Origin: CAVUXJ01 sp963814975
GTDB lineage: Bacteria; Acidobacteriota; Vicinamibacteria; Vicinamibacterales; CAVVIG01
Assembly: GCA_963814975.1 (NCBI GenBank)
Contig: CAWFFB010000005.1
Coordinates: 57,835 to 121,834 of the forward strand
Direction: 5' to 3'
Length of the DNA stretch: 64,000 nucleotides
Shown here: positions 1 to 10,101 of the stretch, one piece after another
How positions within the stretch are numbered: the stretch's first letter is position 1
Layout of the letters: the number at the start of each line of letters is the position of its first letter
The notes under the pieces: generated by a model
The model's database searches: none
The model's input: the letters and a program-made list of their open reading frames with translations, nothing else
Told to the model about the DNA's origin: nothing
Made by a program: the position numbers and the translations under genes

Positions 1-1
1 G

Positions 2-394
2 CGTGTGGCGGCGAGAGCGCTCGATGAGATGATCGCGGCCGCACGCGCCGCCGAGCCGGCCGAGTGCTGCGGCGTGCTGCTCGGCACGCCCGGCGCGATC
101 GCGGAGGCGGCCCCCACCCGTAATCTGGCCGACGACCCGAACCGGTTCCTTGTCGATCCTGAGCAGCATATCGCCGCCCGGCGTGAAGGGCGCCGGCGCG
201 GGCTCGACGTCGTGGGCTTCTATCATTCCCACCCGCGTTCCGGCGCGGTTCCTTCCGTCACCGATCTGGCGGAGGCCGCTTACCCGGATCATCTCTATGC
301 GATTGTGAGCTTGGTTGCGGAGCCGGCGGTCGTCCGGCTCTATCGGCTCGAGAGCGGGAGGTTTGCCGAGGTGCCGTTCGTGGCTATGTCGTGA
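2..394 (+). CDS. JAMM/Mov34 (M67)-type metallopeptidase, 5' end outside window
   Basis: The protein carries the JAMM zinc-protease signature: an early Glu in the ECCGVLLG stretch, then GFYHSHPRSGAVPSVTD, which fits the H-x-H-P...S-x2-D metal and catalytic pattern. Small stand-alone bacterial M67 proteins of about 130-150 residues remove C-terminal peptides from ubiquitin-like sulfur carriers (cysteine or thiamine pathways); that role is family knowledge and not visible here. The frame is open to the window edge and family members usually have a few more residues before the ARAAEPAECCG segment, so the GTG at position 5 is probably internal. The gene ends with TGA at 392-394, and no partner sulfur-carrier gene is visible. 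Confidence 0.8.
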   Translation, partial: RVAARALDEMIAAARAAEPAECCGVLLGTPGAIAEAAPTRNLADDPNRFLVDPEQHIAARREGRRRGLDVVGFYHSHPRSGAVPSVTDLAEAAYPDHLYAIVSLVAEPAVVRLYRLESGRFAEVPFVAMS

Positions 395-434
395 ATGGTA
401 TCGATCGTGAACGGTATCGTGTGAGCATCCGCCG

Positions 435-887
435 CTACTCGAACGGCGACGCACCAGGCCGCACTGCGACCGTCACCCAGGCCGCGCCGACTTCCTTGTT
501 GTGGCGTTTCAAGCGAAAGAAGACCTTCTGGCTTCCCTCCTGCCGGAAGACGTGCTGAACGGTGAAGCGGCGCTTGATCTCGCTCTTGCCCGCCTCATAC
601 GGCTCGCAGTCCACCGTGGTCTCGGACGTCGTGTCGTCGCCCCAGTCCCACGAGATCGTCGGGCAGTAGTACTCCTCGAAATCGTTGGCACCACCCACCA
701 GCTCGGCCGTCAGCACGACGCGCGCAGGGGCGACCGCCACGAGCGGTTGCGCGCGGAGGATGATGCGGGGCCGCGGATTCTCCTTCGGATCTTTGGGGGT
801 GTTCTGTTGCGCGGGCGCCACCCCCGGCGCGGCGACCAGCGCAAGACACGCCGCAGCGACAAGGAATCGGCATCGTCGGTTGGTCAT
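435..887 (-). CDS. Secreted protein with a single PKD-like domain
   Basis: This 150-residue protein begins MTNRRCRFLVAAACLALVAA and has a typical signal peptide ending near APAQQ. The mature part looks like one PKD/Ig-like beta domain: VVLTAELVGG at the start, then WDWGDDTTSETT, which is the characteristic PKD WDFGDG-like turn, and a closing V-x-V-x-V strand. I chose the internal ATG at 885-887 because the signal peptide starts there; the longer open frame upstream only runs antisense through pepA. It is divergent from pepA with 84 bases between the starts, so the two may share a promoter region. Function is unknown; a surface-exposed binding or spacer role is inferred. Confidence 0.7.
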   Translation of the reverse strand: MTNRRCRFLVAAACLALVAAPGVAPAQQNTPKDPKENPRPRIILRAQPLVAVAPARVVLTAELVGGANDFEEYYCPTISWDWGDDTTSETTVDCEPYEAGKSEIKRRFTVQHVFRQEGSQKVFFRLKRHNKEVGAAWVTVAVRPGASPFE

Positions 888-971
888 CGGTTGGGCCTCG
901 CAGATAAGGGCCTGCACGCATTGTACCGGCCGGCGGTGGGCCGGGCAACCCTCATCAGCGATAATAGTCGA

Positions 972-2522
972 ATGTCCGCAACGACGTCTCAATCGATCGC
1001 CGGCACGGATGCGCCACTGCCGGCTGTCGATGCCGAGTTCCTGATCGTCCCGTGGTTCGAAGGAGAGGGCCCCGAAGCGGTTCGCGGACTCGACCAGGCC
1101 ACGGGGGGCCAGATCGGCCGCGCGCTCGCATCCAAGGAGTTTGCCGCGCGTCCCTTTGACCAGTTCGTCACGCCGATCCTCGACCGGAACTGGAAGGCCG
1201 CACGTGTCGCGCTGGTCGGCGCCGGCGGCATCGCGGCGTTCGGTCCAGATCTGGCCCGCAAGTTGGCGACCCTTGGTTCGCTGGCCGCGCGCCAGCGGCG
1301 GGTGGGAAGCCTGGCGTTTGCGATTCGCCCGGGACTGGCCGATCCCGCCGGCGACGTCGACCTCGCCGGCTTCGCGCAGGCCATTGCCGAAGGGCTTACC
1401 CTGGGCGAGTTCAACGCCGGGAGTTACAAGACCGCCGATCCGGCACCGGGCCCGTTGCCGCGGTGCACGATCGTGCTGCCCGACGTGCCCGACACTTCGC
1501 CTGAAAGTCCGGCGCGAATCGAGTTTTCGATCACGCGCGGCCGCGTGCTTGGCGAGTGCAGCAATCTTGCGCGGGAGCTTTCGAACGAGCCCGGAAACAC
1601 GCTGACGCCGCGAGCGTTCGCAGACCGTGGCGCGGCCATCGCCGGCCAGGGCGGCGCGGCGGTCGAGATCCTCGATGAGCATCAGATCGAAGAGCTCAAG
1701 ATGGGCCTGCTGCTCGGCGTCGCGCGCGGCAGCAGCGAGCCGCCGCGCGTCATGGTCTTCCGGTACGAACCCCCTGACTTGTCGTCCGGCCCGGTGCTGG
1801 GCCTGGTGGGCAAAGGCATCACCTTCGATACCGGCGGCATCTCGATCAAGCCGGCCGACGGCATGGAGCGCATGAAGGACGACATGGCGGGCGGCGCCGC
1901 GGTGGTGTGCGCGATGCGCGCGATCGCCCTGCTCGGGGCTCCGATCCGCGTCGTCGGCGTCGTGCCGGCTGCGGAGAACATGCCGGGCAGCCGCGCGATC
2001 AAACCCGGGGACATTCTCCGCAGCGCGGAGGGCAAGACCGTCGAAGTGATCAACACGGACGCAGAAGGCCGGCTCGTGCTTGGCGACGGTCTCTGGTACG
2101 CACGGAAACTCGGCGCGACCCACCTGGTCGACGTCGCGACGCTGACCGGTGCCGTCGTCGTGGCGCTCGGGAAGACGACGAGCGGGCTTTTCGGGACGCC
2201 GGAGGCATGGGTCCATCACGTGTGGCGCGTCGCGGATCGCGCCGGCGATCGCGTCTGGCCGCTGCCGCTCTTCGACGAGTACAAGGATCAGTTGAAGAGC
2301 GATATCGCCGATTTCACCAACACGGGCGGCCGGCCGGCCGGGTCGATCACGGCGGCGATGTTCCTGAAGGAGTTCACGGGCGGCCTGCCGTGGGCGCACA
2401 TGGACATCGCCGGTACCGCGTGGCTCGAAGAGGCGCGCCCCTACATGCCGAAGGGCCCGAGCGGCGTCGCGGTGCGAACGCTGGCCGAGCTCGCGTTCAG
2501 CGCCGATTCGTGGCCGAAGTGA
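972..2522 (+). CDS. pepA: Leucyl aminopeptidase (M17 family)
   Basis: This 516-residue protein has the normal length of bacterial PepA. The C-terminal catalytic domain holds GKGITFDTGG (metal-binding and catalytic Lys, about residue 280), the DDMAGGAAVV segment and the M17 signature NTDAEGRL (about residue 361). It removes N-terminal residues, preferring Leu, using two divalent metals, and is normally a cytoplasmic hexamer. The start is the ATG at 972, which gives a family-like N terminus; the larger upstream open frame overlaps the divergent PKD gene. It is intact, and its TGA overlaps the start of the next small ORF. Confidence 0.95.
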   Translation: MSATTSQSIAGTDAPLPAVDAEFLIVPWFEGEGPEAVRGLDQATGGQIGRALASKEFAARPFDQFVTPILDRNWKAARVALVGAGGIAAFGPDLARKLATLGSLAARQRRVGSLAFAIRPGLADPAGDVDLAGFAQAIAEGLTLGEFNAGSYKTADPAPGPLPRCTIVLPDVPDTSPESPARIEFSITRGRVLGECSNLARELSNEPGNTLTPRAFADRGAAIAGQGGAAVEILDEHQIEELKMGLLLGVARGSSEPPRVMVFRYEPPDLSSGPVLGLVGKGITFDTGGISIKPADGMERMKDDMAGGAAVVCAMRAIALLGAPIRVVGVVPAAENMPGSRAIKPGDILRSAEGKTVEVINTDAEGRLVLGDGLWYARKLGATHLVDVATLTGAVVVALGKTTSGLFGTPEAWVHHVWRVADRAGDRVWPLPLFDEYKDQLKSDIADFTNTGGRPAGSITAAMFLKEFTGGLPWAHMDIAGTAWLEEARPYMPKGPSGVAVRTLAELAFSADSWPK

Positions 2523-2692
2523 AGCCGCAAGATCCGATCATCGTCAAGATTGTCGAGCCCTCCGAACTCTCCGGGCTGGCCGACGTGCTTCTGGGCGCGA
2601 TCGGGCTCACCGGCGCCCTCGCGCTGCTCGCGGTCGCAGCGGGGGTCGTGGTGGCAGGGCTGCTGTTCTGGTGGAGGTCGAGGGCTGCATGA
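2519..2692 (+). CDS. 57-residue single-pass membrane protein coupled to pepA
   Basis: A GTG start at 2519 overlaps the pepA stop (GTGA, 4-base overlap), a classic translational-coupling arrangement. The peptide has a short polar N-terminal segment (KPQDPIIVKIVEPSELSG), one hydrophobic helix of about 28 residues rich in Leu/Ala/Val, and a basic tail WWRSRAA, which fits a single transmembrane segment with a positively charged cytoplasmic end. I do not recognise a family. It would be missed by annotation pipelines with a length cutoff. Evidence is the coupling, membrane-like composition and codon usage; there is no homology call. Confidence 0.5.
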   Translation: MKPQDPIIVKIVEPSELSGLADVLLGAIGLTGALALLAVAAGVVVAGLLFWWRSRAA

Positions 2693-2726
2693 GATCGAGA
2701 AATTTCAGAATGCAGATTTCAAGCAT

Positions 2727-4589
2727 CTACTGCTGCGCGACCTTGTTCTGGCCCTTGAGCGACGTCTGATAGCTCCGGATCGCGTCGAACAGCGCTTCGG
2801 CAATGCGCTGGCGATAGGTCGAGCCCTTCAACAGCCTCACGTCCTGTTCGTTGGTCAAGAACGAAATCTCCGCCAGCACACTGGGCATCGCCGCGCCGAT
2901 CAGCACGACAAAGGGCGCCTGCTTGACCCCGAGATCCTTGATGGTCTTGTTCTGGCCTTTGAGGCGCGCGACCATCGCGCGCTGCACGTAGGTGGCGAAG
3001 TCGCGGGATTCATCGAGCTTGTTGTTGAGCGCGATCGCCTTGACGAGATCCGGCAGGGCGCCCATCGGCTGCCCGGAGGCGGCGTTCTCGCGCGCGGCGA
3101 CCGCTTCGGCGTTCCGGTTGCTTGCGAAGTTGAGGAAGTAGGTTTCCACGCCGCGGGCCAGCGTGTTGGGGCTGGCGTTCGCGTGGATCGAGAGGAAGAG
3201 ATCCGCGCCTTCGCGGTTCGCCATCAGGGTTCGCTCCTGAAGAGGCACGTAGGTATCGGTCCGCCGCGTCAGGACCACCTCCACGGCGGGGATCTTCGCC
3301 AGCAACTGCTCCAGACGAAGGGCGATGTCGAGCACCAGCTCCGCTTCGGTCGTCCCTCTTCCGGCGGCCCCGGGGTCGTGGCCTCCGTGACCGGGGTCGA
3401 TCACGATCCGCGAGACGCCGAGGCCGAGTTGACGCGCGATGGAAAATCCGCCGGCGAGATTCGTTGTCGGGGGCCGCGTCGTCAGCGGCGCCGAGGGCGT
3501 GATGTCGATCGAGTGGAGGAGCGCGGCCGAGTCAGCGCGCGCGTCACGCAGCGTTGAACCTGCTGCGGGGGCGAGCGTCAGGAGCGCCCGAGACGAGTCG
3601 GGAGCCAGGCTCCTTCCGGGCAAGACCGGTGGAGCAGCCGCGGGGCGGAAAGACGCCGGGCGAGTCGCGGCGGCGCCCGCCGGCGGCTCCGGTCTCTCGC
3701 GAATGCAGTCGATGACGAGGCGGTACGGGCTGTAAAGGGGATACACGCTGTAGCTCGAAATGCCGGCCACGTCGAGGACCACGCGGGTCGTGCTGTTCGG
3801 ATGGCGCCCCACCCGGACCTGTCGCACCACGTCGCCGTCACCCTCGAAGCGAATCGTGCGATCGACGAAGCCCGCGGAGGCACGGGTCGCCGGCAGATCG
3901 ACGAATACCCGCGCCGGGTGTTCCAGCCGTTCGTCGCGAAACGCGACTTCGCTGTCGAGCTCTATCGTCACGCGGACAGTGTCGGACAGCACAGTCCGGC
4001 GGATGTCCTTGATCGTGGCCAGCTTCACCGGCGTTTCTGCCGGCGGCGCGGGACGCGGTGCCGCCTCGGGGCGGGGCGACGGACGCGGCGCCGCCTCGGG
4101 AGGAGACGCCGGACGCGGTGCCACCTGGGGGGGAGGCGACGGACGCGTCCGCTCTGGGGGAGTAACCAGGTCGACCTGTGCGAGAGCCCCGGGCACCCGG
4201 CCGGCGAACTTGCTAGCCGGATACTCGGAAGCGAGGGCACGAAGAAGGCGTGCTGCGGCGGCCTTTTCGCGCTCGTCGCCAAACTTCCTGAAGGTATCCA
4301 GGGCCAGCTGTCCCGCGTGCCATAGCGCATCGTCGCCGTAACCGCTCGTCGGAAAGCGGCGCACAATCGCTTCGAAGTCACCTACCACGGTGCGGGCCGC
4401 CTTGATCGTCGCCGGGATCGTACCCTCGTCCGCCAGCGCCGCTCTGACGGCCCGCTCCTTGGCGAGCGCGTCCGCGTACAGCGCCTGCACGGTCAGGATC
4501 TGGGCGCTGAGCGGCCAGAGCGACAGCACCATTGCCGTCAGCGCGCACGGGAACAGCCGGGGTCGTTTCAGGGCGGCAGGAGTGGTCAT
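2727..4589 (-). CDS. N-acetylmuramoyl-L-alanine amidase (AMIN + amidase_3), periplasmic
   Basis: This 620-residue protein has an N-terminal signal or anchor, a helical segment of about 130 residues rich in Ala that resembles a TPR-type lipoprotein region, a Pro/Ala/Arg linker (PRPSPRPEAAPRP), an AMIN domain (from about residue 195) and a C-terminal amidase_3 domain. The catalytic zinc motifs are all present: DPGHGG (His), TEAELVLDIA (Glu), SIHANA (His) and AEISFLTN (Glu). It cleaves the amide bond between MurNAc and the stem peptide during daughter-cell separation, with AMIN directing it to septal peptidoglycan. Its ATG overlaps the ftsK stop by four bases (ATGA), so it is the last gene of an rnj-ftsK-amidase run and likely cotranslated with ftsK. 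Confidence 0.88.
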   Translation of the reverse strand: MTTPAALKRPRLFPCALTAMVLSLWPLSAQILTVQALYADALAKERAVRAALADEGTIPATIKAARTVVGDFEAIVRRFPTSGYGDDALWHAGQLALDTFRKFGDEREKAAAARLLRALASEYPASKFAGRVPGALAQVDLVTPPERTRPSPPPQVAPRPASPPEAAPRPSPRPEAAPRPAPPAETPVKLATIKDIRRTVLSDTVRVTIELDSEVAFRDERLEHPARVFVDLPATRASAGFVDRTIRFEGDGDVVRQVRVGRHPNSTTRVVLDVAGISSYSVYPLYSPYRLVIDCIRERPEPPAGAAATRPASFRPAAAPPVLPGRSLAPDSSRALLTLAPAAGSTLRDARADSAALLHSIDITPSAPLTTRPPTTNLAGGFSIARQLGLGVSRIVIDPGHGGHDPGAAGRGTTEAELVLDIALRLEQLLAKIPAVEVVLTRRTDTYVPLQERTLMANREGADLFLSIHANASPNTLARGVETYFLNFASNRNAEAVAARENAASGQPMGALPDLVKAIALNNKLDESRDFATYVQRAMVARLKGQNKTIKDLGVKQAPFVVLIGAAMPSVLAEISFLTNEQDVRLLKGSTYRQRIAEALFDAIRSYQTSLKGQNKVAQQ

Positions 4590-6917
4590 CTCAGTTGCGT
4601 GTCGACTTCCTCGAAGTAGGATTTGTCGACGAGCACCTCGCGCGGCTTCCCACCGACGGCGGGCGACACGAGACCTTCCATTTCCATCATGTCCACGAGC
4701 CGCGCCGCGCGGCTGAAGCCGATGCGCAGGCGGCGCTGCAGATAGGAGATCGACGCCTGGCTGTTCTGCACCACGATTCGGGCTGCCTCGTCGTAGAGAT
4801 CGTCTTTCTCCATTTCGATGCCGTCGACCGCGCTTTTCTCCTCGGCGGTGATGCTCTCGTCATAGGTTGGCTTGCCCTGCTTGCGCAGAAAGCTGGCGAG
4901 CCGCGCGCTTTCCTGCTCCGAAATGTACGGACCGTGGACCCGGATGAAGCGGGAAGATGCCGGAGGAACGAACAGCATGTCGCCGCGGCCCAGCAGCTGT
5001 TCCGCGCCGTTGCCGTCGAGGATCGTGCGCGAGTCGGTCTTCGACGACACCCGGAAAGAGATTCGTGCCGGCAGGTTGGCCTTGATGAGCCCGGTGATCA
5101 CGTCAACCGAGGGCCGCTGCGTCGCAAGAATCAGGTGAATGCCGACGGCGCGGGCCATCTGCGCCAGCCGCGCGATCGAAGTCTCGACCTCGCTGGTGGC
5201 CACCATCATCAGGTCGGCCAGCTCGTCGATCACCACGACGATGAAGGGCAGCAGTTTGGGCGTCTCGCCGTCGGGCGGCGTCCGCCGCTCCGCGATCGCC
5301 TGCCGGATGTTGCGGTTGTACTGCTCGATATTCCGCACGCCCTCCGCCGCCAGCGTCTTGTAGCGATCCTCCATCTCCCGCACCGCCCAGAGCAGGGCAT
5401 TCGCGGCCTGCTTGGGATCGACGACAACAGGGGTGAGGAGATGGGGAATGTCGTCGTACATGCCGAGCTCCAGCCGTTTCGGATCGATCATGATCATCCG
5501 AACATCGTCCGGGGTGGCGCGGTAGAGAATGCTCGTGAGCATGCCGTTGATGGCGACTGATTTGCCGGCGCCGGTGGATCCGGCAATCAGCAGATGCGGC
5601 ATGGCGGCCAGATCGGCGACGTACGGCTCGCCGTGGATCGTCTTGCCGAGCGCGATGGTCAGCTTCGATGTCGACCGCACGTAGACATCCGCCTCGAGCA
5701 GCTCGCGCAGGGAGATTTGCTCGCGCGTCCGGTTCGGGATCTGGATGCCGACGGTCGACTTTCCGGGAATGCGGTCGATGAGCACCGACTCGGCCTGCAT
5801 GGCCAGACAGAGGTCGTCTGCGAGACCGGTCACCTTCGAGTACTTCACGCCGGCGTCGGGCTTGAACTCGAACGTCGTGACGACCGGCCCCGGGTGGATC
5901 TGCACAACCGATCCGGCGACGGCGAACTCCCGGCATTTCTCCTCGAGCAGTCGCGCCTCGTCCATGAGTTCGCGCTCGTCGATCTTGCGTTCGGTCTTGG
6001 GCGCATCGAGCAGCGCCAGCGGCGGCAGCGCGTATTCGCCCTTGCGCCGCTCCGCCGGAGCCTTGGCCTGTGGCTTCGGATCGGAAAGGGGCAGGAAGGA
6101 CGCCGGCATCGTCACCTGGGGCGGCGCCGTCGGACGTCCGCTCCCGAATGCCGGGGCGCGTACCGGTACTTCGGCGTCCTCGTTCTGCTCCCGCTTCCGT
6201 GGGGGCCGCGACGCGTCGGATAAGGGGGCGGCAGCGGCGGCCGGTTGCTTGATTTCCGGCGGCGGCGAGCCCTTTTTCGTATGCTTGGCGATAACGTCGC
6301 GCCGCTGCTTTTCCCGGCGTCGCTCCTCGCGCCACTCGCGGAACGAAGCCAGCGTCTTCGTGCCGGCGTGGGCGGCCATCGCGACAAGGCCGACGAACAG
6401 CCGGCCGAAGGAGAACTGCGTGGAGAGGATGGTCGACAGCGCGATCAGCGTCAACACGACGATGACCGATCCGGTCCGGTTCAGGTACTCGGAAAGTTCG
6501 CGTGCGAGCCATTCGCCGGCGTAGCCGCCAGGGCGCGACGCATTGCCGGCGACCTCGGTACTGTGGATCACGAGGCTGAGGAACGCGCTCAAGCAGGCAA
6601 GCAGCAACCCGGCCCCGATCGCCTTGGTTCCGGCCGCGTCGAGGCGACGGCACCAGAAGTAGTGCCAGCCGATCAGCACCAGCAGTGCCGGAATCAGGTA
6701 GGCGGCGTAGCCGACGAGCTGAAACGAGAGCTCGGCGAGAAACGCTCCGATGCGGCCGGCGAAGTTGGCAGGCGCCGCCCCCGGCCCGGTGCTGAAGAAC
6801 CAGACCGGGTCGTTTGGCGAGTACGTGGCAAGCGCAATGATCCAGATGAGGGCGGCCGCAAACAAGAGCGACGCCCAGGAACTCGCTGGCCCGACGCGAG
6901 ACCGTCGATCCCTTCAC
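4586..6917 (-). CDS. ftsK: DNA translocase FtsK (one apparent frameshift near the N terminus)
   Basis: The protein has four or five N-terminal membrane helices, a Pro/Arg/Lys linker, and a RecA-like motor with Walker A GSTGAGKS and Walker B FIVVVIDELADLMM. The winged-helix gamma domain that reads KOPS/SRS sites is at the C terminus (SYLQRRLRIGFSRAARLVDMME). FtsK anchors at the division septum and pumps chromosome ends to dif. The main frame has only a weak TTG start at 6865, but a GTG at 6917, four bases after the rnj stop, opens MKGSTVSRRASEFLGVAL and flows into the main frame if one base is added near 6866. That spliced N terminus is family-like, so I place the start at 6917 and suspect a sequence error. 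Confidence 0.88.
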
Positions 6918-6921
6918 GTAA

Positions 6922-8572
6922 TCAGATCTCCATGATGACCGGCAGCACGAAGGGGCGCCGCCCGGAACGTTTGCGGAAGAGGCGGCGCAACTCCACGCGT
7001 ACCTTTTCCTTGATGAGGCCTTGGTCGGTCCGTTCTTCGACGCTCGCCTGTTCGATCACCTCGCCAATCAGGCGCGCCCCATCGGCGAGCAGTTCCTCGC
7101 TGTTCTCCATCACGAACCCGCGCGTGATGATGTCGGGCACGCCTTCGATGCAGCCGGTTTGCTTGTTGATCGCGACAACCGGGACGACCAGGCCGTCCTC
7201 GGCCAGATGGCGCCGATCGCGCAGGACCTCGTCGCCGATCTCGCCGGTCTTCGTGTCGTCGATGAGGACGCGTCCGACCGGCGCCTTGCCCGCGATCCGC
7301 GCCGCCCGTTTCGTCGAAGCGGAGGAGGTCGCCGTTCTCGGCCAGCAGAATATCGGGCTTCGGCGTCCGGCCGGCGAAGACGCGCCCGGCCACCCGCGCG
7401 TGCTGCGCCAGCTGACGGTACTCGCCATGCACCGGCACGAAGTACCGGGGACGTACGAGCGACAGCATCAGCTTCAGTTCCTCCTCGCTGCCATGCCCCG
7501 ACACGTGAACGTGCTTGACGTCCTCCTGGATGACGCTGGAGCCGCGATGGGCGATGTGATTGGTGACCCGGCCGATCGCTTTTTCGTTGCCGGGGATCGA
7601 CCTGGCCGAGAATACCACTGTGTCCTCGGGCCCCAGCTTCACGTGACGATGGTCGTTGATCGCGATGCGTGACAGCGCCGAGAACGGCTCGCCCTGCGAA
7701 CCGGTCGCCAGGCACAGGACGTCCTGCGCCGGATAGCTGGCGACCTCGGAGTCGCGAATCTGCACGCCGGGCGGGATCCGGAGATATCCGAGCCGCTGCG
7801 CGATCTGCGAGTTCTCGATCATGCCCCGGCCGACGAAGGCGACCTTGCGATCGAACTGGGCCGCCAGATTCACGAGGATCTGCATGCGGTAGATGCTGGA
7901 CGAAAACGCTGCGACCACCAGGCGCCCCATCGCGCTCGTGAAGATTTCCTCGAACGCCTCGATCACCTCTGTTTCAGACCCGGTGAAGCCGCGGCGATCG
8001 ACGTTCGTGCTGTCGGCAAAAAGGCCGAGCACGCCGGCCGAGCCGAGCTCCGCGAACCGATGGACGTCGAAATGCTCGCCGTCGATCGGCGTCTGGTCGA
8101 TCTTGAAGTCGCCGGTGTGCACGATGACGCCGAGCGGCGTGTGAATCGCCAGCGCGACGCAGTCCGGCATGCTGTGGGTCACGCGGATGAACTCGACGGT
8201 CAAAGGTCCGACGTTCACCCGATCGCGGGGGCGCACGGCGTGCAGCTCGACCCGGTCGTGGCCGTGCTCGCGGAGTTTCGGTTCGACCATCGCGAGCGTC
8301 AGCGGCGTCGCGTAGATCGGGCCCTTGAGCAGGCGCACCACGTGCGGGACGCCGCCAATGTGATCCTCGTGTCCGTGCGTCAGGATGAGCGCCGACACGG
8401 GCCCCCGCTGCTCCAGGTAGGTCAAATCGGGAATGATTCGATCCACCCCCAGCAGTTCGGGGTCCGGGAACATCACGCCGGCATCGACGACGATCGTGGT
8501 CTCGCCCCAGCTGAATGCGAGCATGTTCATACCGAACTCGCCAAGACCGCCGAGAGCTACAACTTCGAGCAT
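6922..8572 (-). CDS. rnj: Ribonuclease J (metallo-beta-lactamase fold; one apparent frameshift)
   Basis: The N-terminal part has the beta-lactamase and beta-CASP domains, with the metal motif HGHEDHIGG, HTGDFKID, ADSTN and the C-terminal beta-CASP motifs HVHVSGHGS and PVHGEYR. The frame breaks near 7312; the other frame continues as GRVLIDDTKTGEIGDEVLRD and ends RRPFVLPVIMEI, the usual RNase J C-terminal domain. RNase J is a 5'-3' exo- and endoribonuclease that matures rRNA and drives mRNA decay. I chose the ATG at 8572 (MLEVVALGGLGEFGMN) because family proteins start there; a GTG at 8608 is possible. It is essential in many lineages, so the break is probably a base error. It leads the rnj-ftsK-amidase run. 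Confidence 0.88.
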
Positions 8573-8897
8573 GTTGAGTTTGAGCTGACTTAAACGTACG
8601 GAGATCACACCAACACGGCACAGTCCCTGGCGGGACAGTATCCACGTGAAGGGAGCCGCACTGCGGGCGGCTCAATCAGGCTGCTGGGCGCGCCTGAACC
8701 GGAAAGGCGGGATGTCGGTGTCCATCTCTCCGGGAAACCGCGACAGCCCTCAGCAGAGCCGGTAGGCGGACAACACTCGGCGGATGAACGAGATAGCAGC
8801 TAACTATAGCACAGCTCCACCGCGGTACGAGTGGCGGACCCGCCGATGTCAGCGCGCTCCAACGCTCCATCCCAGGCCAGCCGAGGAGCGATGCTCG
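8573..8897. other. Intergenic region upstream of rnj, no gene supported
   Basis: About 325 bases lie between the rnj start and the rsmA stop. A 64-codon minus-strand ORF here (8676-8870) has Pro/Arg/Ser-rich composition and no family features, so I leave it out. A sequence TATAGT on the minus strand (8803-8808) could be a -10 element for a long rnj leader, but no matching -35 element lies 16-18 bases upstream of it. The region is rich in short GC stems and could carry a structured leader; I could not match it to a known riboswitch or RNA. Confidence 0.4.
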
Positions 8898-9722
8898 TCA
8901 GCAAAACGCATCAGCCAGACGCACCAGTTCGGCAATCTCGAGTGTTTCTGGTCGGCGCTGGCCGTCCAACCCAGCCCGTCGCAGGACCTCGGCGACTTGA
9001 ACGCCCTCGGAGGGCGGGTAGGCGAGCAGGGCATTTGTCAGGGTCTTGCGACGTCTCGTGAAGATCGCCTGGGTGACCTTCTCAAAAGCGACCTCGTCTC
9101 GGGCGGGGGGCTCGTCGGGGTGGAATTGGAGCCGGACGAGGGAGGAGTGGACGTTCGGCGCCGGGCGGAAGGCTCCCGGCGGAAGCGAGAGCAGGCGCTT
9201 GACGTCGGCGCCGTGCCGGACGAGCACACTGAGCACCCCGTACTCACGGGTTCCGGGTGAAGCGACGAGCCGGTCCGCGACCTCCCGCTGCAGCATGACC
9301 GTCGCGTCCAACAGCGGGATGCCGTCCCGATACAGCGCGATCAGCCTGAACAGGATGGGAGACGCGACGTTGTAAGGCAGGTTCCCCGCGACACGCACGC
9401 GCGACGGAGCGTCGCCTTCGTGCGCCAGCGCGTTCCGCACGCGGTCGGCGGTCAGATCCAGAAAGTCGCCTTCGACGATCGCGAGATTGGGTGGGGCGTT
9501 CCCTCGTAACTCGGACGCGAGGTCGCGGTCGATCTCGAACGCCGCCACATGCGCCACCGCGGCCGCCAGCGGCCTCGTCAGGGCGCCGCGACCGGGACCG
9601 ATCTCGATGAACGTCTCCGAGGGCTGCGGCTGGATCGCCCGGAGAATCTTGTCGACCCATGGCCGTTCGAGGAAATGCTGCCCGAATCGTTTCTTCGCGA
9701 ACGGCGGGCGATCACGTGGCAT
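8898..9722 (-). CDS. rsmA: 16S rRNA adenine N6-dimethyltransferase RsmA/KsgA
   Basis: The enzyme dimethylates A1518 and A1519 in helix 45 of 16S rRNA with S-adenosylmethionine, a late step in 30S assembly. The opening KKRFGQHFL is diagnostic of the family, followed by the SAM-binding motif EIGPGRGALT, the acidic AFEIDRD loop, the catalytic NLPYNVASPI motif and the C-terminal helical domain with FTRRRKTLTNAL. The ATG at 9722 (MPRDRPPFAKKRFGQ) gives the normal length of 274 residues; it lies 11 bases inside the end of the upstream zincin gene, so the two are probably translated together. Confidence 0.94.
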   Translation of the reverse strand: MPRDRPPFAKKRFGQHFLERPWVDKILRAIQPQPSETFIEIGPGRGALTRPLAAAVAHVAAFEIDRDLASELRGNAPPNLAIVEGDFLDLTADRVRNALAHEGDAPSRVRVAGNLPYNVASPILFRLIALYRDGIPLLDATVMLQREVADRLVASPGTREYGVLSVLVRHGADVKRLLSLPPGAFRPAPNVHSSLVRLQFHPDEPPARDEVAFEKVTQAIFTRRRKTLTNALLAYPPSEGVQVAEVLRRAGLDGQRRPETLEIAELVRLADAFC

Positions 9723-10101
9723 GTCGGCGCCAATACTTCTCCTCAATCTCCTCGATCTGTTCCTCGCTCAGGCCAAAATAGTGGCCGATCTCATGAATCA
9801 GGGTTTCGCCAATCGACACGACGAGATCGTCCTCATCGTCGGCCTCGCGTTCGTGAGGTCCTTGAAACAGCAGGATGCGATCCGGCAGAGCATTGCCGTA
9901 GTCCCAGCGGCGCTCGGTCAGCGGGGTGCCCTGATAGAGGCCGAACAAGGTATCCGGAGGCTCAATCTCCATCTCGCGCAGCAACTCGCGCCCCGGTTCG
10001 TCTTCGACGACGATGACGAGATTGGTCATGGCGTCGCGGAAGCGCTGCGGGATGCTGGCGAGCGCGTCGGCCACGAAGCGCTCGAACCGGGCGCGGTCCA
10101 T
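9712..10101 (-). CDS. Zincin-like metallopeptidase family protein (possible zinc metallopeptidase)
   Basis: This 129-residue protein carries HEIGHYFGLSEEQIEEIEEKY near its C terminus, the short HExxH zinc motif typical of the small bacterial family annotated as metallopeptidase or acetyltransferase-type zincin (I recall this as the DUF1025-like group). The N-terminal half has the conserved LVIVVEDEP and LFGLYQGTPLTER segments of that family. A peptidase activity is assumed from the motif and is not proven for the family. The ATG at 10101 shares one base with the nth stop (TAATG), and the end overlaps rsmA, making a tightly packed nth-zincin-rsmA run. Confidence 0.82.
   Translation of the reverse strand: MDRARFERFVADALASIPQRFRDAMTNLVIVVEDEPGRELLREMEIEPPDTLFGLYQGTPLTERRWDYGNALPDRILLFQGPHEREADDEDDLVVSIGETLIHEIGHYFGLSEEQIEEIEEKYWRRHAT

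Noticed and set aside
435..2399. 654-codon minus-strand ORF across pepA
   Set aside because: Only its last 150 codons form a plausible protein (the PKD protein); the rest is Arg/Ala/His-rich and antisense to a well-supported gene.
8676..8870. 64-codon minus-strand ORF upstream of rnj
   Set aside because: There is no ribosome-binding site or family feature, and composition is like shadow ORFs.
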